Of a DNA stretch of 64,000 nt, positions 20,594 to 33,277 are shown one piece after another (within the stretch, counting starts at the first letter, position 1; every line of letters starts with the position of its first letter). The notes beneath the pieces were generated by a model that did no database searches, was not told the DNA's origin, and was given only the letters and a program-made list of their open reading frames with translations. Origin of the DNA: Cladophialophora immunda. Lineage: Eukaryota > Ascomycota > Eurotiomycetes > Chaetothyriales > Herpotrichiellaceae. The stretch is taken from assembly GCF_000835495.1 (NCBI RefSeq), contig NW_015622541.1:4526001-4590000 (forward strand). Direction: 5' to 3'. Both the position numbers and the translations under genes were made by a program.

Positions 20594-23337
20594 GGTGCTT
20601 GGGAACCTTAGTATCGGCGTGGGAAAAGAAAGGACCACGATGGGACAGTTAATTCAACCCACGAAGACGGTATGTGCTTGTCAATAGGGAAGGGGACATG
20701 GTGAGTTATAGCCTGCACTACCTCCGTTGTCAGTCAATCCGATCATTTTGCGCCTCGACCAACAGAGAGGGTTCTGTATGCTGGCGACGTAAGCGAGAAG
20801 AAAGCAAGACAGAGGAAATTGCAACAACAGGGATTTTAGCGAAGGGTTCAAGTTCGTCTAAGAACCGATCTATGTCGGAGGACTTAGCGCGACAGCTAGT
20901 TCAGTTGTCGTGGGATTATGCAAAAGCAGCTGTCAACAACAGTGAGAGCAGGGGAGTGTCTCGAGAAGTCAGAGTTGAATGGGTTGTTTGAACAGGACAC
21001 GGTCACTTGCCCCAGAAACTGAGGGTTTCGATCACGTAGCACAAAGAATGACGACTTCGCACGGTTCGGCCCCTCGGTACGGCGCGACTAAGGCGCGTGA
21101 TAGGCGAGAACAGCTGCCCTGTGCGAGTCCCAATGCAAGCAAATGTGGCTGAAACACCCCAGGTTGGAGCTGCAGAGATCAGGGGGACAGGGGGGTGCAA
21201 GCTTCGTGGAGGGGTAGCCGCATTTCCCTGCCTCGAATCATGAGCTTCGAGACATAATATGTTCTCGGGTGTCTCTGGGAGAGAGTACAGGATCTCCTCC
21301 AGGCTCCAGCACCTCCCACAATTTGCTTGGTGAAATTAGGGCACTGTCTCGCGCTTTCTAATAGCAATAGCGTCGAGACCGCAGGATGAGACAATCAATA
21401 GCCCTAGGCCTGAAAGTGCCTCGAAGCTACCAGCATGTCCGTACAAGTACTCCGTACATAACTACTGTCTACCACCGACAAACGTCGTCCACACGGCTAG
21501 CGAGGATTGCAGGCCGGGGGCGGGCAGTCTCTAGCGAAGCCCTCATTTAATTGACACACACGTGGGTGCAGAGGTGGCAGGTTTATTCGATGCCACCAAA
21601 CATGGTGGAGGTGTGCGTTTCCGCGACCCGATGCAGTTGGTCTTGTGGTAGAAATCAGGATGCGTGCACATATAATGCCCCTCGCCGGCCGCTGAACTAT
21701 AGATCCCAAGGATTGGGCCCTCTTGGTAATATCAGTCGGTAACGCCGGCACGAGACGGCCAGGAAATGAACAGCAAGGTTGAAGTTGCAACAGGAAGCAG
21801 CGAGCCTGCTCGAATTGAAATCGTCAAGAGCTCAGAGCGGAGTATTAGGCCTGTGGAAATTCTGGCCAGCTCAAGAATACAGTACACTGGTTCTCATGTG
21901 CTATTGCACTATTATTGGGCAACAGTCATCGTCGCTAGACTCACAATCTAAGCAAAGTCCACAGGCCCTAGATGACTATCAACGAACCTCGGTCTGCTTT
22001 TCTGTTCCGGCCAGATGAAAACTTATTGGCGATGTGTTGGTCACCCAAGTGAATTGTCAAGGCTTTCTTGCGAGTGTGCTTGGTGGCTGTGGAGAGTTTA
22101 TCTCGAAGTGCGACCACGACTCCGGATGCAGAGCGCGAATCTCGACGCTCGGCACTCATTGACACTTCACCATCCTCTATGCTCTCATATGAGTGCATTC
22201 AGATCGCGCATCGAGCAGATAACAGCGGGAGCAGGTGAGACGAATCAGATGCCATGACTTGGGAATGCCAACATAGTGGGGCACGGCGTAAGGCTGCACA
22301 AGGCTGCCACCGACAACGAGGGCCGCGGCGGACGACGTCAGCCAAAGGCTTTTGTAACGAGCGGGATTTGCCAGTGCCAGGTCTACACTCCGCCAGTGCT
22401 TTGCAGTCCCGATGCTCCCGATGTGAGATGATTGATGATGACTGTTGTGGGGGAGAAGTTGCCTGACTCCGCAATCAGCTTAGCGGGTCATGCCACAGAA
22501 AAGTCGCATGATAATGCGGTACATTCGCCGACCTCCGAAGTACCTGGTGGCGACGACCGTTGGGCGCGCCGCTTCGTGCCCCGGCAAACTCGAAACAGAG
22601 ATCAGATCCCTCTACGCAGGGCCCGAGTGTAGTCGTCGGCTTTGTACTTGTCGAAACTGCTCAAGATCTCGAAGTATAGAGCATGCTCAGATATTCTGGT
22701 GGTTCCAACGCCACCACCATTGGAGATCCGGCTATCTTGGGAATACCCCGTATACAAGAGGTACAAGGAACAATACCGCCGCACACGCGGCGAATGAGGC
22801 AACATCTCCCTTCCCCACCGCAGATCCCCCTGTCGATGTCACTCCACTCATCAACTGACACTATTGTCAGATCGTTTCCGGAATGGGTATGCTACCACCA
22901 TCCTCCCGCCGTCCTCGAGCATGACATGAACCATGATCCCATTATACAGCCCTTGCGCCATTTTCCATGTGGCCTGGCCTTGGTGGTATGATCGTGCCAG
23001 CATGGGTGGTGTGCTTGCCCTGCGCAGGCTCTGCTAGGGGAGGCTGGACCTCCACCCCTTACAGGAGGGCAAGAGTACATAAGGCCAGGATTTGTAGCTA
23101 GGTCTTCGAGGTCAGAATCACATCTACTGGACATCGACCAACCATCTACTGAGCACACTTATATCCATACTCCGGGGAGAGGAATAAAAAGAAAGGCCTC
23201 CAAAACGCTCCGCCAACAAAGGAACCCAGTAAAAGCAACAAAATAGTCAAGCTCGAATAGATTGACGAGCCAAATCGGACACATATCACCATCATCACCC
23301 AAAATCTAAACCCCTACACACACACAAAGCAACCAAA
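20594..23337. other. gene-poor tract 1, left part
   Basis: 2.7 kb with only short frames on both strands, none with recognisable motifs, signal peptides or plausible splicing. The last 200 nt before 23338 are A/C-rich (CACACACAAAGCAACCAAAATG), like a fungal 5' leader for the small gene that follows. Confidence 0.45.
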
Positions 23338-23520
23338 ATGACGACCCCTCTCGTCTGGAGACCATCGCCGGTGTCCATGTCGCGGCACAACATGCAGTTC
23401 GCCGGCTTCTTCACCGCCTTCATGATCCCCCTGGGCCTGTTCATGTGGGGTGTCCGCGACCCGGCCAGTGTTGCTGAAGCACGGAAGAGAGCCGAACGGT
23501 GGCGATCCTCGAGGTCGTGA
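23338..23520 (+). CDS. 60-residue single-pass membrane micro-protein
   Basis: Complete ATG-to-TGA frame of 60 codons with an excellent fungal start context (ACCAAAATGACG) after an A/C-rich leader. Residues 1-18 are basic and lack acidic residues (VWRPSPVSMSRHN), 21-38 form a hydrophobic helix (FAGFFTAFMIPLGLFMWG), and 39-60 are charged and helical (RDPASVAEARKRAERWR). The pattern of a positively charged N-terminus, one helix and a charged C-terminal helix is common in small mitochondrial inner-membrane or ER subunits. I do not recognise the family. GC-rich third positions and strong codon bias stand out from the flanks, supporting real coding. Confidence 0.7.
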   Translation: MTTPLVWRPSPVSMSRHNMQFAGFFTAFMIPLGLFMWGVRDPASVAEARKRAERWRSSRS

Positions 23521-26500
23521 AAAAGAGGGCTGGAAGACGGAAGCGCATTGGAGCGGAGTAAGGAAGGGGAGGAAATAATACAGGAGTACATCTTTGTTAC
23601 AATACCGGCACATTTTGGGGGGAAATCATCACGCAAAGAATCGGCGAAGGGAGCGATGGGGAGCAGCGGTTTTTTTCGTCCTGTGCATTGCCGGGCAGGC
23701 CTTGAAAAGGGTCTAAGACCAGCAACCGAGTCGAGCAATATCCACGAGGGAAAGAACCGGGGAGAGAGGAGGCCCAGGAAATCAGCCGAAAGGCGAGTTC
23801 TAGTCTAGAGAGGCAGTCTAGTAGTGACGGGACCGCTGTAGCCGGAGACCCTTGCCGATCATTGTTCAATATCAATTCGATGTCTGATGCTCTATGATCT
23901 TGACCAAGCGAGACCTGAATCCTCCCCATGAGTGACATGCCAAGCAGAACGCCGTTCTTGCTCCTCATCCTGCCTCCCACATCCTTGGCCTGTTCCTGCG
24001 TCTCAGGAGACCCCAAGACTCGTTTGGGTCTTGCTCCGGAGGCTTTGAAGGTCCATTTGACCCCCTGCATATGCGTCCGTCGGCCGTTAACGTCGTAGTT
24101 GCCTGCGGAATATCCGCGCGTGCTCGGAGCATGACGGCCATCTTACCTTCTGTCATGCCACTGTTGTATGGTTCGGCCCTGGTCTTGCATCCGTCACCAA
24201 CGGCTATATGCCAGATGCCAATAGCCGCGAGATCGAATCATCGCTGAGTTGATCCCCCGAGATCGTTTCTCGGTGCTTTAGCCGGACTTTTAGGTCCGCT
24301 TGGATAAAGTGATGCATCATCTGAGACGCCGCCCTGCTTCCCTGCAGGTGCACAGCTCGAACCCAATTCGGGAGGGAGGTGAGGCAATTCCGGCCACAGG
24401 ACATTCCTTCCGCCCTGGACGGTCGGCGGAACCAAAGGGACTCTTTTGAATGACGGAATGAGAAGAAGCCCAGAGGGTCGAGCGCGAGCGCTGTGGAAGG
24501 TGGTCCCGCTTCCATGAGCCCTTGAGTTGCTAGATCGTAAGAACATCTCCCAGGAGGAGGGCCTGCAGGAACGACATCGGATCCTTGCATTGGCAGACGA
24601 CAGCTCTTGCTTTCCATTTCTCTCCTCATAGCCTGTCTTTGAGGGGCACCTACATGTTTATCAGGCAGTCAATCAGGCAATCCTTGGAGGTGTTCATGAT
24701 CCAGGACCTCTGGTAACATCTCTTTTGAAACTGCCAAGATCACTGGACCTTGTGAGGTGCATCTCCAGTTGGGGGAGCCAAATGTGTCTCTGTGTTCATC
24801 TTTTCTGCTGCCGATCAAGGATCAGAAAGACAGATTAGCCAAGGCTGTACGAGGTCGTCGCTTGAGCAGCCCTATTAAGCAGCATTCAGGCTCCAGAGAT
24901 CACCAAACTTGCTATCGCCAGCCGCAAGGGACATAGTGAACAAGGCCATCGCCGCTTTTCCTGGACTCAAAAGTCCCTTACACATCCCTTACATAAATCC
25001 CCGTAGCTCCGACAAGGGAGGACCGCCAAAGGGGAAACAACCTCCGCAAGGGTCGGATCCGTGCCTTGGACTCGGAACCAGAGCCAGAGCTATGCTCCGC
25101 CGGTTGTTCGGCAAGTTCCATATCTATCTCAGCACACCTGCAGCTTGATCAACGATCTGTGGTCGTGCTAGTTGAAACGGACGAATGTGAACTCGCCCAC
25201 TAGGACGTTGAAGGGGGGGGCCCTGCCGAGTCACAAGGCTCGCACGAACAACCAACATCTGCAGGCCCTTTCAAGGGCTGATGACTGCTTCAACAGACCG
25301 ATTCGGCTCCGTGCGGAAGCCCCCCTCGCAACGTTGGCTGGACATAGTATCTCCTCTAGACTAGTAGCATGCTGGTCTCCAAATATAAACGGTCACTGCA
25401 AGAACACTTAGCCTGGCACGCGGTGGGATGGACTGGGCGCTTGTGGCTCTGGACAAAACTCAGATCATTTGGTGTCATGATGTCATTGCCACGTTGCCTG
25501 AGTATTAGGCACGAGAATGGATCAAGACATAGGCCGGGGAAGGGGGAAGCTGAGAAGAGGGTGGGTTGGCTGTAGCAACTTCTCCCTTTGGCGTGGCTGG
25601 GATGCTAGTATTACCCACTCCGGCATGTTCCAGATATGGGGTGACAGGTAAGCACTCGTTTCGGCGGTTCATTTCCGAAGAAGAGACAATAATAGAGAGG
25701 GACGAGTCAGGCGTGTCACATCGTTACGGGGCGTAGGGGTGGTGTCTCTCACTGCGAGGTGTTTTAATCGTCACGCGTTGTATCCCTGACCCAAGACCTG
25801 TAGCCCCCACCATTTCATCGCCTAGCGGTCGTGCTGGCTTGGGAAATTGGCCTGAAAGGGAAAATGGTGGTTTCCCGTGGGATGGTCTGGATGGGTGGAG
25901 CGGATGGATGTCTAGAAAGGGAGTGAGAAGCGAGTACGCTGGTCAGGGCAGGAGAGATACCGATCAATTGCTGTTTCTTCCCGTAGCTCAACAGACCAGG
26001 CGAAGGGCAATACCACCTTAGGCAGGGCTATCGGGATAGTGATACAACCCCATAGACGAATCAAGGCTCGCAGCACATCGTGAAGCGTCCGAGCGCAGGC
26101 GGAAACGCTCGAGGCGGCCACTCGAGACTTCATGCTAACCCTACCCGGCCGCCCAGACTGGCACACCCTTGATGCCTCTCATTCTTTTTGGGGCAGAGCG
26201 AATCAAGGGCCACGTTTCTGCGCAATCAGGTGGAAAGAGAAGACCGGAGTAGTGCGAATGCATGCTGACATGATCTCCAAGGTCTTGGAAAATCTTGGGA
26301 CCCTTGACCGGAGGGAAAGGTCCATGCTGCTTTGTGGGTAGGAATTGCGGCGAGGGGTAGGGCGTACTCGTAGGGTTGCCCCTATGTGGGCGTGTCCCCT
26401 ATCAGAACTCGAAGTTGAAGATTACGAGTCCACGATTCTCGAAATGCCGTCGCACAGTCAAGCCACCACGTGTGTGATGAGGTTCCTTCTTCGAGCTCCT

Positions 26501-27894
26501 CGCTTGGAGAACGCCGGGCGCTCATCCCCATTGGGATATTGTTTGCTGCTCAGTGCTCACTTGTGAATGAATTGAAAGGCTCCGGCCCTTGCGAGTCGCA
26601 GCCCGTGTCTGGGGGGTGGGAGACGAAGCAAAGAGAGGGCTCCGGGCGACGTGGACGGGTATTAGACTTCTTGATATTCTAGCCCGAGCATGGAGCCCAA
26701 TGCTCCGGGCACTGCGAGCTGCAGGCGGTGCCGATCAAGCAATTGCAGTTCCCCGGGAGCCTCAGGTGGCCCGTAAAGATTCCCCTTGGGCCGCCCCTTG
26801 CTCATGGACATGCCCGCGGCTGGCCCAAACAGGGCAACGAGCAGAAGCCGAATGCCCCCAACCGAGGAGCCGTTGCAATCCGTTGTCGAGTAAACACTTT
26901 GAAGCCAGACGGGAGTCCCAAAAGTCTGGACGATCGCTACTGCCATATTGTTGGAAGAAGGGAAAGCTCAGAATATTTGACGAGGCGTGCAGGTTGTGTT
27001 GGGTGCAGACAACGTACAACCAACCCTGGCCTGGTAGGCCGGCATCCCAACCACAGGCAGGGTGGCGAGCTCGAAATGTTCCCCGCGTTCGCCGTCCTAA
27101 ACCTCCCCGAACATTGTTGGCCAGTGTCTGTGACTCTCAACTCTCCATGGAAGACTCGTAATGCCGTTGGTGCTGTCTCGGAACTGGCTACAGTTGCTTC
27201 GGCCTTTGGACCCCCTCTTGGGAAGCCAGAGCAGCCAGCCAACAGCGAGGGCCTGAGGCCTCGCGTGCCAAAGCAATCACACACTTTAAACTTCCAAGAG
27301 AGAAGAGAAATTGGCTTTCTGAAAACTCTTTCTGCGAATGCCTTGTTCAGTTAATGGTCTTTCTAGGTTTGCGAAGGAGAAAGGAATGCTCGGGAAGGCA
27401 TGCAGGGTAAATTCGTATCTCTGTGTGAGAGACATCGGTGTACTCTCATGGAGGTATCACCTTGTAGTACAGAAAGATTATTTGAGTGTTTCAAAATCGG
27501 CACGGAGTTGCCGGCCTCCCACCCTGTTGATCCGTTGATCCTTTGAACCGCTGGTATTCCACATCCGCAGGGCTCCTGTGAAAGCCCGCTGTCGATAACC
27601 CATGTAGAAGGCATGTAGAAGGTCTTTGCTCTCCCGGATTCTCCTGCCCACAAAGGGGGACTCTTTTTTTCCCTTTGGGGAGACCCTAACGTATCACATG
27701 TTCCATCAAAAAGTAGTCGTGCAGAATACCAAAAGTTATTCCGTCCATGCTTGCGCGATGCGCGCCTTCGCTCAAGTGCAATCGACAAAAAACCAAGAAA
27801 GAAGAAGCAGCCCGTGAAGGTAGGTATCTCAAGACCTCTGTAGAACGCCAGTAAGAAGGTGCAAGCCCTCAAGTCCCAATCCGTCATGACTATG
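23521..27894. other. gene-poor tract 1, right part
   Basis: 4.4 kb without recognisable genes. Longer open frames (24204-24629 -, 26589-27161 +, 26728-27354 +) overlap each other on both strands, lack motifs, and look like chance frames in GC-rich sequence. One weak spliced candidate (23597-24156, -) is listed separately. No transposase or reverse-transcriptase signature seen. Confidence 0.45.
23597..24156 (-). CDS. hypothetical spliced gene, 171 aa (weak)
   Basis: If the ATG at 24156 opens a 10-nt first exon (24147-24156) and a 44-nt intron GTAAGA...CCGCAG (24103-24146) is removed, the frame continues through 23597-24102 to give 171 residues beginning MTEGNYDVNGRRTHMQG. Donor and acceptor are good matches but the tiny first exon makes this speculative. 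The product is basic, with no domain I recognise. The 3' end lies close to and faces the 60-codon membrane protein gene. Confidence 0.18.
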
Positions 27895-28710
27895 CTACAA
27901 GGAGTCCTCAAAAGAGTGTAATGCAAACTCGGAGTTGAGGTCGACTGCATTCTTGTCAAAGTAGCAGTCTGGGCCGTTGTACAGCATATTGTCGTGGGTG
28001 GAGAAGGCATCAAACTTGTCGAATTTGTCTGGCATGAGCATCTCGCTGAAGGACTGGTCTTGACATGACCGAAGGGCATTGAGCTCTGCTGATAGCTCGG
28101 ATATTCTGCCATTGAGCTTTGTGACTTCGTCGGCTTGTCGAGTATATGACTGTAGCAGGTCTTGGTGCTTCTCATGGAGATCCTCCAACTGGCGCTCAAG
28201 GCCTTTGACATGTTTCTCTTTCCTCTCGCGGAAGGCGCGTTGAGATGCACGATTTTGGGCACGTCGTCGCTGCCATCGAGTCAGTCAACCTTGCAAGCAG
28301 AACATGTGAGGAAGGGACGAACCAAATGCATGTTGGGAATGGTTTCCTTGTCCTTGGCTGCTGGGGCCGAAGTGCTGCCGGATCGTCGTCTTCTTCGGTC
28401 GGTCTGATCAATGGTCGCGGCGTTGTTGTATTCTACAGGGATCTTGTTCGTCTGAGTTGGGGGATAGAAAGACGCTGGCGTGGCTCCATATTGGAATAGG
28501 TCATACTGCATGGGGGCGTTGTTGAACATCATTTGATTCATCTGCTTTAGGAAGGGTCAGTGATCGAGGTCGTCAAAGCGTCGATGAGGCTGGACTTACA
28601 TGAGGTGAGTTGGGACTTGATCCCTCAGAGGTGCTGTCGAAGTATTGTCCGGTGGTGAAGAGTGATTGACTTGGTGATTGACTCGGGGAGCTCACAAAGC
28701 CAAAGTCCAT
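27895..28710 (-). CDS. AP-1/Yap-like bZIP regulator (RsmA type)
   Basis: Three exons, 28600-28710, 28323-28541 and 27895-28269, with introns of 58 nt (GTAAGT...GCAG) and 53 nt (GTTCGT...GGCAG), both phase 0, encode 234 residues. The bZIP starts at the third exon: basic region RRRAQNRASQRAFRERKEKH (111-130), then a leucine zipper through about 176 (LERQLEDL, LLQSYTRQADEVTKLNGRISEL). NRxxQRAFR marks the Pap1/Yap class; the Ser in NRASQRAF and small size resemble Aspergillus RsmA/Yap3-type proteins that influence secondary metabolism and stress. No Cys-rich redox domain is present; one Cys sits at 179 and one near 205. It is isolated between two gene-poor tracts. Confidence 0.85.
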
Positions 28711-31700
28711 GTTGATATTGCGATCCCAGATCGACGTCATTCGAGGGACCAGGTGGTCTGAGAAGGTGCTCTTTATCTTTTCTGAAACCTCAAAGCCGGA
28801 TCTTGAACTTGAGTAAGCGTTGAGTATGTAAGACAGAAGCGTCCAAAAAAAATATCTCGGACTGCGTTTGGTATTTCATCAAATGTCAGATGCGGCGGAA
28901 GTCCATGGACAGTGAAAGGGGAATTAAGATATAATTCGCCTTGGGGGATCTGGCGTGCTGGGTGCGGCTATCCAGGGCCCAGCGGCGCTAGAGCAGCATA
29001 CGAGGATTAATTGTTCTGCCATGCCCTTGATACGCATTGCTGGTAGCACCCCGGCCTCCTTAGCCCCGAGAATCACGAACTGATCGCTTGCAGGGGTGGA
29101 TGACCTAGGTAGAGGGTGCCGGGGCGTAGCGGTTGGTAAGTGCAACTGGAGGGTCACTTGGGAGAAGACGAGTCGGTTGACCGACGGGAAAATGTACGGG
29201 CAGAAACAGATCCTGGCCAGCTCGACGTTGCTAGGCTGCCTCACAACCAAACGGACACCCTATGCCGACTACCCAAAGAGGTTTGGCATCCCCGTCAAGC
29301 CAAACCCAAGACTTTTGGAAGCAGGTTAGAAGCTTTGCCCTGAGGTCAGCAATTCCGGAGTGGACCACCGGCAGTACTTCAGACCAAGGTACAACGTGAC
29401 TGGTGGGAGGACATGGACAGCCTAAGGGGGCCCTACAAGCATGTCCTTGTCAGCCAAAGGCGGGGGCCAAAAGAATATGATTGGAGAGACAGCAAAGTCA
29501 TCATTTCGAGGCTGCATCACCAAGGCAAGCTTTGTTGGATGAGCGATGCTCGGCGTGGATATCCTTGTTCGTCGCGTGAAATGGTTCCCGGGCCCTTGTG
29601 TGCGAAGGTTGGCATTGAGCGCTGACTGGCCAGCGGAGGCTTGGACCCACCCCTATTTCCTAATTGGGAAGGCGCCCTTGCCTGCTTTAGGTATAGATGA
29701 GAATTCAGTCCAACTGCCTCTGTGAGGCTAGCTTGCATCTCACCACCTGCCCTGATGGTCCCTCCTCAAGGTCCCTGTCCAGGGTGATGGAGTATCATAC
29801 CTATGCCTTTGGAAAGGTATCATATGTATCGATGATCATATCATCCCCATCCCCCACCGGCCCCAAAGCTTGTCTCTGTACCTAACCGCACCAGATAGAG
29901 CCCTGTTCGAGGAGTTAGCAAGTATCAGAATCCCTCCCGAATATCAGGTTTCGATCGAGGGGTCCAAGCTCACATCACTCGGATCGTGAACAACTTTCAA
30001 GGACGAAGGAGAGAGGCAGAAACATTAGACTGACAAGACCGCTGGTGCTCTCAGCAACAACCACCTTGCCTCAATGCCGACAAGCCATCATCAGCATCAG
30101 TCACACCCAAGCCCACCCCCAACTGCCCACGCCAACCGCAACGTGCCAACAAGCACAATGTTTGTGCTCAAAGCGTCATCCGTCCAATACGCAACAGAAG
30201 ACCCCGCGCGTCTCCCATGCAGATGCTGGCTCATGTAATACATTTTTTGCTGACCGATACTTTCTTGGCCTCTCTTGCTGCTTCGTAAATCGTCCCTTAG
30301 CTAGCCACGTCAAACACAATGCATGGCAAGCGCGGCGGTCTGTTCGAGGTTTGAGGCGTCTGGACCTCGTTCGATGCATGGGCTCCCCCAAGGAAGTTTC
30401 CAATGTGACCCCACTGGCGCCTTGAGTGACCCGCTGGACGAGGCATTCCTCAACGTTGGTGCTTGCACCTGATGGACGGTCTGCTTTAGCGTCGACGCCA
30501 CAAACTGCTCAAAGCGGTAAGTGCTAGGGTGTATTCCTTGAGTTCGTCATGCCGCATGAATGCTGGGGATCAATACGGGCCCTGCCCACCACTCCGAGGC
30601 CTGGTGCGGATACCTCAACCCGGAGCGCCTTAACCCAAGGGCGTAATGGGTAGAAATCTATCTGATTTGCTCTTTCTCTGCAAAAATGGGCCGATCGCGA
30701 ATCTGGTGGATGTGCAGTCCAATCAACGCTCGGGTTACACCGTCAATGTCCCTTTTGAGCCTGGCCTGAAGCAACGTGACCTGCTTCGACCCTTGCAAAT
30801 GATTCCGAGAAGCCGTCGAGTCATGTGCTCGGTGGTGTGAAGGAGAGCAGATCGTCAAACTCCCCATCTCGCAAAAGCGGCGCCGGTCTCAGCAGGGCTG
30901 AGCTTTGCAATGCTGGGCAGGTGCCAAGAAGGACACATTCCAGATGAGGCAACCGCCCTTCTCGGGCTGATATCGGTTCTCCTTGGTGTTTCTGTGACCA
31001 GCCGCGCGTTGAAGTGCTCGGTCCGTCTTCGCACGCACTTGCGGAACAAAGCAACTTGATCCGATACCAACACATTGTTGCTCTAGAGAGAGCAATACGA
31101 AAGTCCAAAACTTCCTACGCCGCCTTCGACATTTCCAGTTTCCTGCTCCATCGCTGGCAGAGAGTCGTCGGCACCCCCTTTCCGTTGCTCTCCAGTCGAC
31201 ATCCCCCTCTCTCGATGTTGCTGACAGGATACCGCTGCCTTACATGTATCAGTTTTAGGATATTCATCAATATCTAGCGGGGCTTGGTAGGGGCCGCTCG
31301 GACCGCAACCTGGAGCTACCGTTGAAACCCACACTTTCCAAACGACCCTTGGGGATGATCTGCTTGAAACCGCCGTGACCACATGGTCCGGAGGATTATG
31401 TGGTCATCTTTGCAGACCCTTTGATCGGCATTTTCGTAGCCGCAATAGGCAACTTTTTAAAGCACCTACTCAAAGAGGAAGAGATTTTGAGCTTCGTTCC
31501 CGAATCACATGTTGGCCAAGTTGACTCCGGTACCTGTCCTCGTTGTATGCAGTGAGAATAAAGTCAGGAAATAGTTCGGTCTCAGCACGATTGTGAGAAG
31601 ACAGAATTAGAAAAGACCATTTGTTCCCGACATCATCCATAGATGATCAGTCAGGAAGAACTCCGGCACGTCAGTGCTCTTTATGCAATATATCAAACAC

Positions 31701-32576
31701 CCAAAAGCTGTTGACTGTCGTTGGACGGCGCGTAATGGGACGTAACCCTCACGTCTTCCGATATTGAGACTTTGCGGTGCACCTACCTACCTAGGTACAG
31801 TCGCCGGCGTACTTTGTCGATAAGTCCGTATCGAAGTGAGCACGGCAACCCCACAGCACAAGGTATGTTCGGGCCTCAAAGCCGATGCCCCTTGTTCTCC
31901 CCGTTTTAGAACCGTTGGATAAGACTGGGTGATATTGTCACCGATAGCTCGAAAGCAGATACAGTTGCGCTCTCTGAGGCTCGACGTCGTACGTGAACCT
32001 TACCTTTCACAGCCAAGTGTATTCCTTAGGAGATTCTTAGGTAAACAGTTACAGATTACCTCCCACAGAGCACATCTGCAGGTACACGGCTTTAGGGCAG
32101 GTCGAGTCATGTTGGACGGATGAAGTGTAGTAGAGTATCAACGGCGACTCAACGGCCCTCTGAACCCCCGTCATTTCCCCCAGGTATTTCGAGGTTTGCC
32201 CCAAGCTTTGTGCAATAGATACGCGGATACGCAGATGCCGCATTGTCGATTGCACTGCCGCACGTCAGGGACCAGGTATACGCGTCGAGATGATTGTTCT
32301 CATCACCATATACGTCAAGGCTGTGTGTGTTCATTTGTGCTCCTTTTGTGCTCCTTGCCCTAATCTCTGACACGAGTCCGGTTCGGGATATCGCAGTCCG
32401 AGGCACTAAACACTTGATGACCGGGGAGGTACGGAGGAATCGGTATCTGAATTCGTCTCGGTCTCGATCTCGGTGTATTCGATATCAACTCTGACAACTC
32501 ATATTAAGATCGGTCGATTGACACCAGAATAAAGCCTCAAAGGCCTCACGAAGGCCAAAGTACGGAGTTCTATCCC
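28711..32576. other. gene-poor tract 2, left part
   Basis: 3.9 kb downstream-free region upstream of the bZIP start. Probably holds the bZIP promoter next to 28710. Only short frames; a palindromic CCTACCTACCTAGGTAC run lies at about 31782-31798. No gene supported. Confidence 0.45.
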
Positions 32577-32776
32577 GTGCGTCTGTCCGCTGACTCCGCG
32601 GGAGATATGGGGCTGCGTTTGAACCGCTGGCAGCAGAGCCTTTGGGAGCGATGTGGGCAATCTCAACGTGGCCACAACTCCGGCCCACGAGCAGGACGTA
32701 ACACGCAGAACGACGGGGGCGAAACTTCAACAATTCCCCAACCACCGCTCGTTATTAGCCGGCATTGTTCCAGAGA

Positions 32777-33277
32777 TCAGCCGATGACCGCCGTTTCTTC
32801 CCAGAATGAGAAAGTTGCGCCGAGCAACGACTGGGGCCTAACTGATCCTAATATGCCGGTTGATATGTCTTGCATTGATCCGATGATGGGTACCCAGGTT
32901 GTTGAGCTCCAGACCGAGGATACAAGCAGGCGGAGCTGACGTCGTACGGGAGAGTCGCGAGCTGGCTTCACTCGGAGAAGGGGGCCGCCTTTGGTTCTGA
33001 TACAGAGCACTGCAAATTTTGCGTAACCCATACATAGACCTACCCAAAACTCTGAGGCTCCATTGACGATGCAACCCTGGGGAAACGATTGATGTTCGTT
33101 ATGAATCGTTATGGAATGGAGCACTCACCGACTGGACCCTGCCATCAAGGCCTCCTTGTTGGCTAGGATCTGCGTTTTGATTTGGGCCTGACCTTGTTCG
33201 ACCTTGACTTTCTTACGAGTCGCCCGCTCCCTCGTGGCAGACCCTGGCGTAGGCGTAGGACGAAGGTTACACGACAT
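32777..33277 (-). CDS. hypothetical three-exon small gene, 133 aa (weak)
   Basis: ATG at 33277, exon 33129-33277, intron 33077-33128 (GTGAGT...TTTCCCCAG, 52 nt), exon 33044-33076, intron 32997-33043 (GTAGGT...TATCAG, 47 nt), exon 32777-32996; lengths sum to a whole frame. The first exon reads coding-like: a Pro/Thr start, a basic RERATRKKVKVEQ patch and a helix QAQIKTQILANKEAL. The second intron's acceptor is uncertain. I do not recognise the product. On the other strand 32577-32939 is also an open frame of natural composition, so the sense of transcription is not certain. Confidence 0.33.

Noticed and set aside
26589..27354. Two long overlapping plus-strand frames
   Set aside because: Mutually overlapping, minus strand equally open, no motif, no start context.
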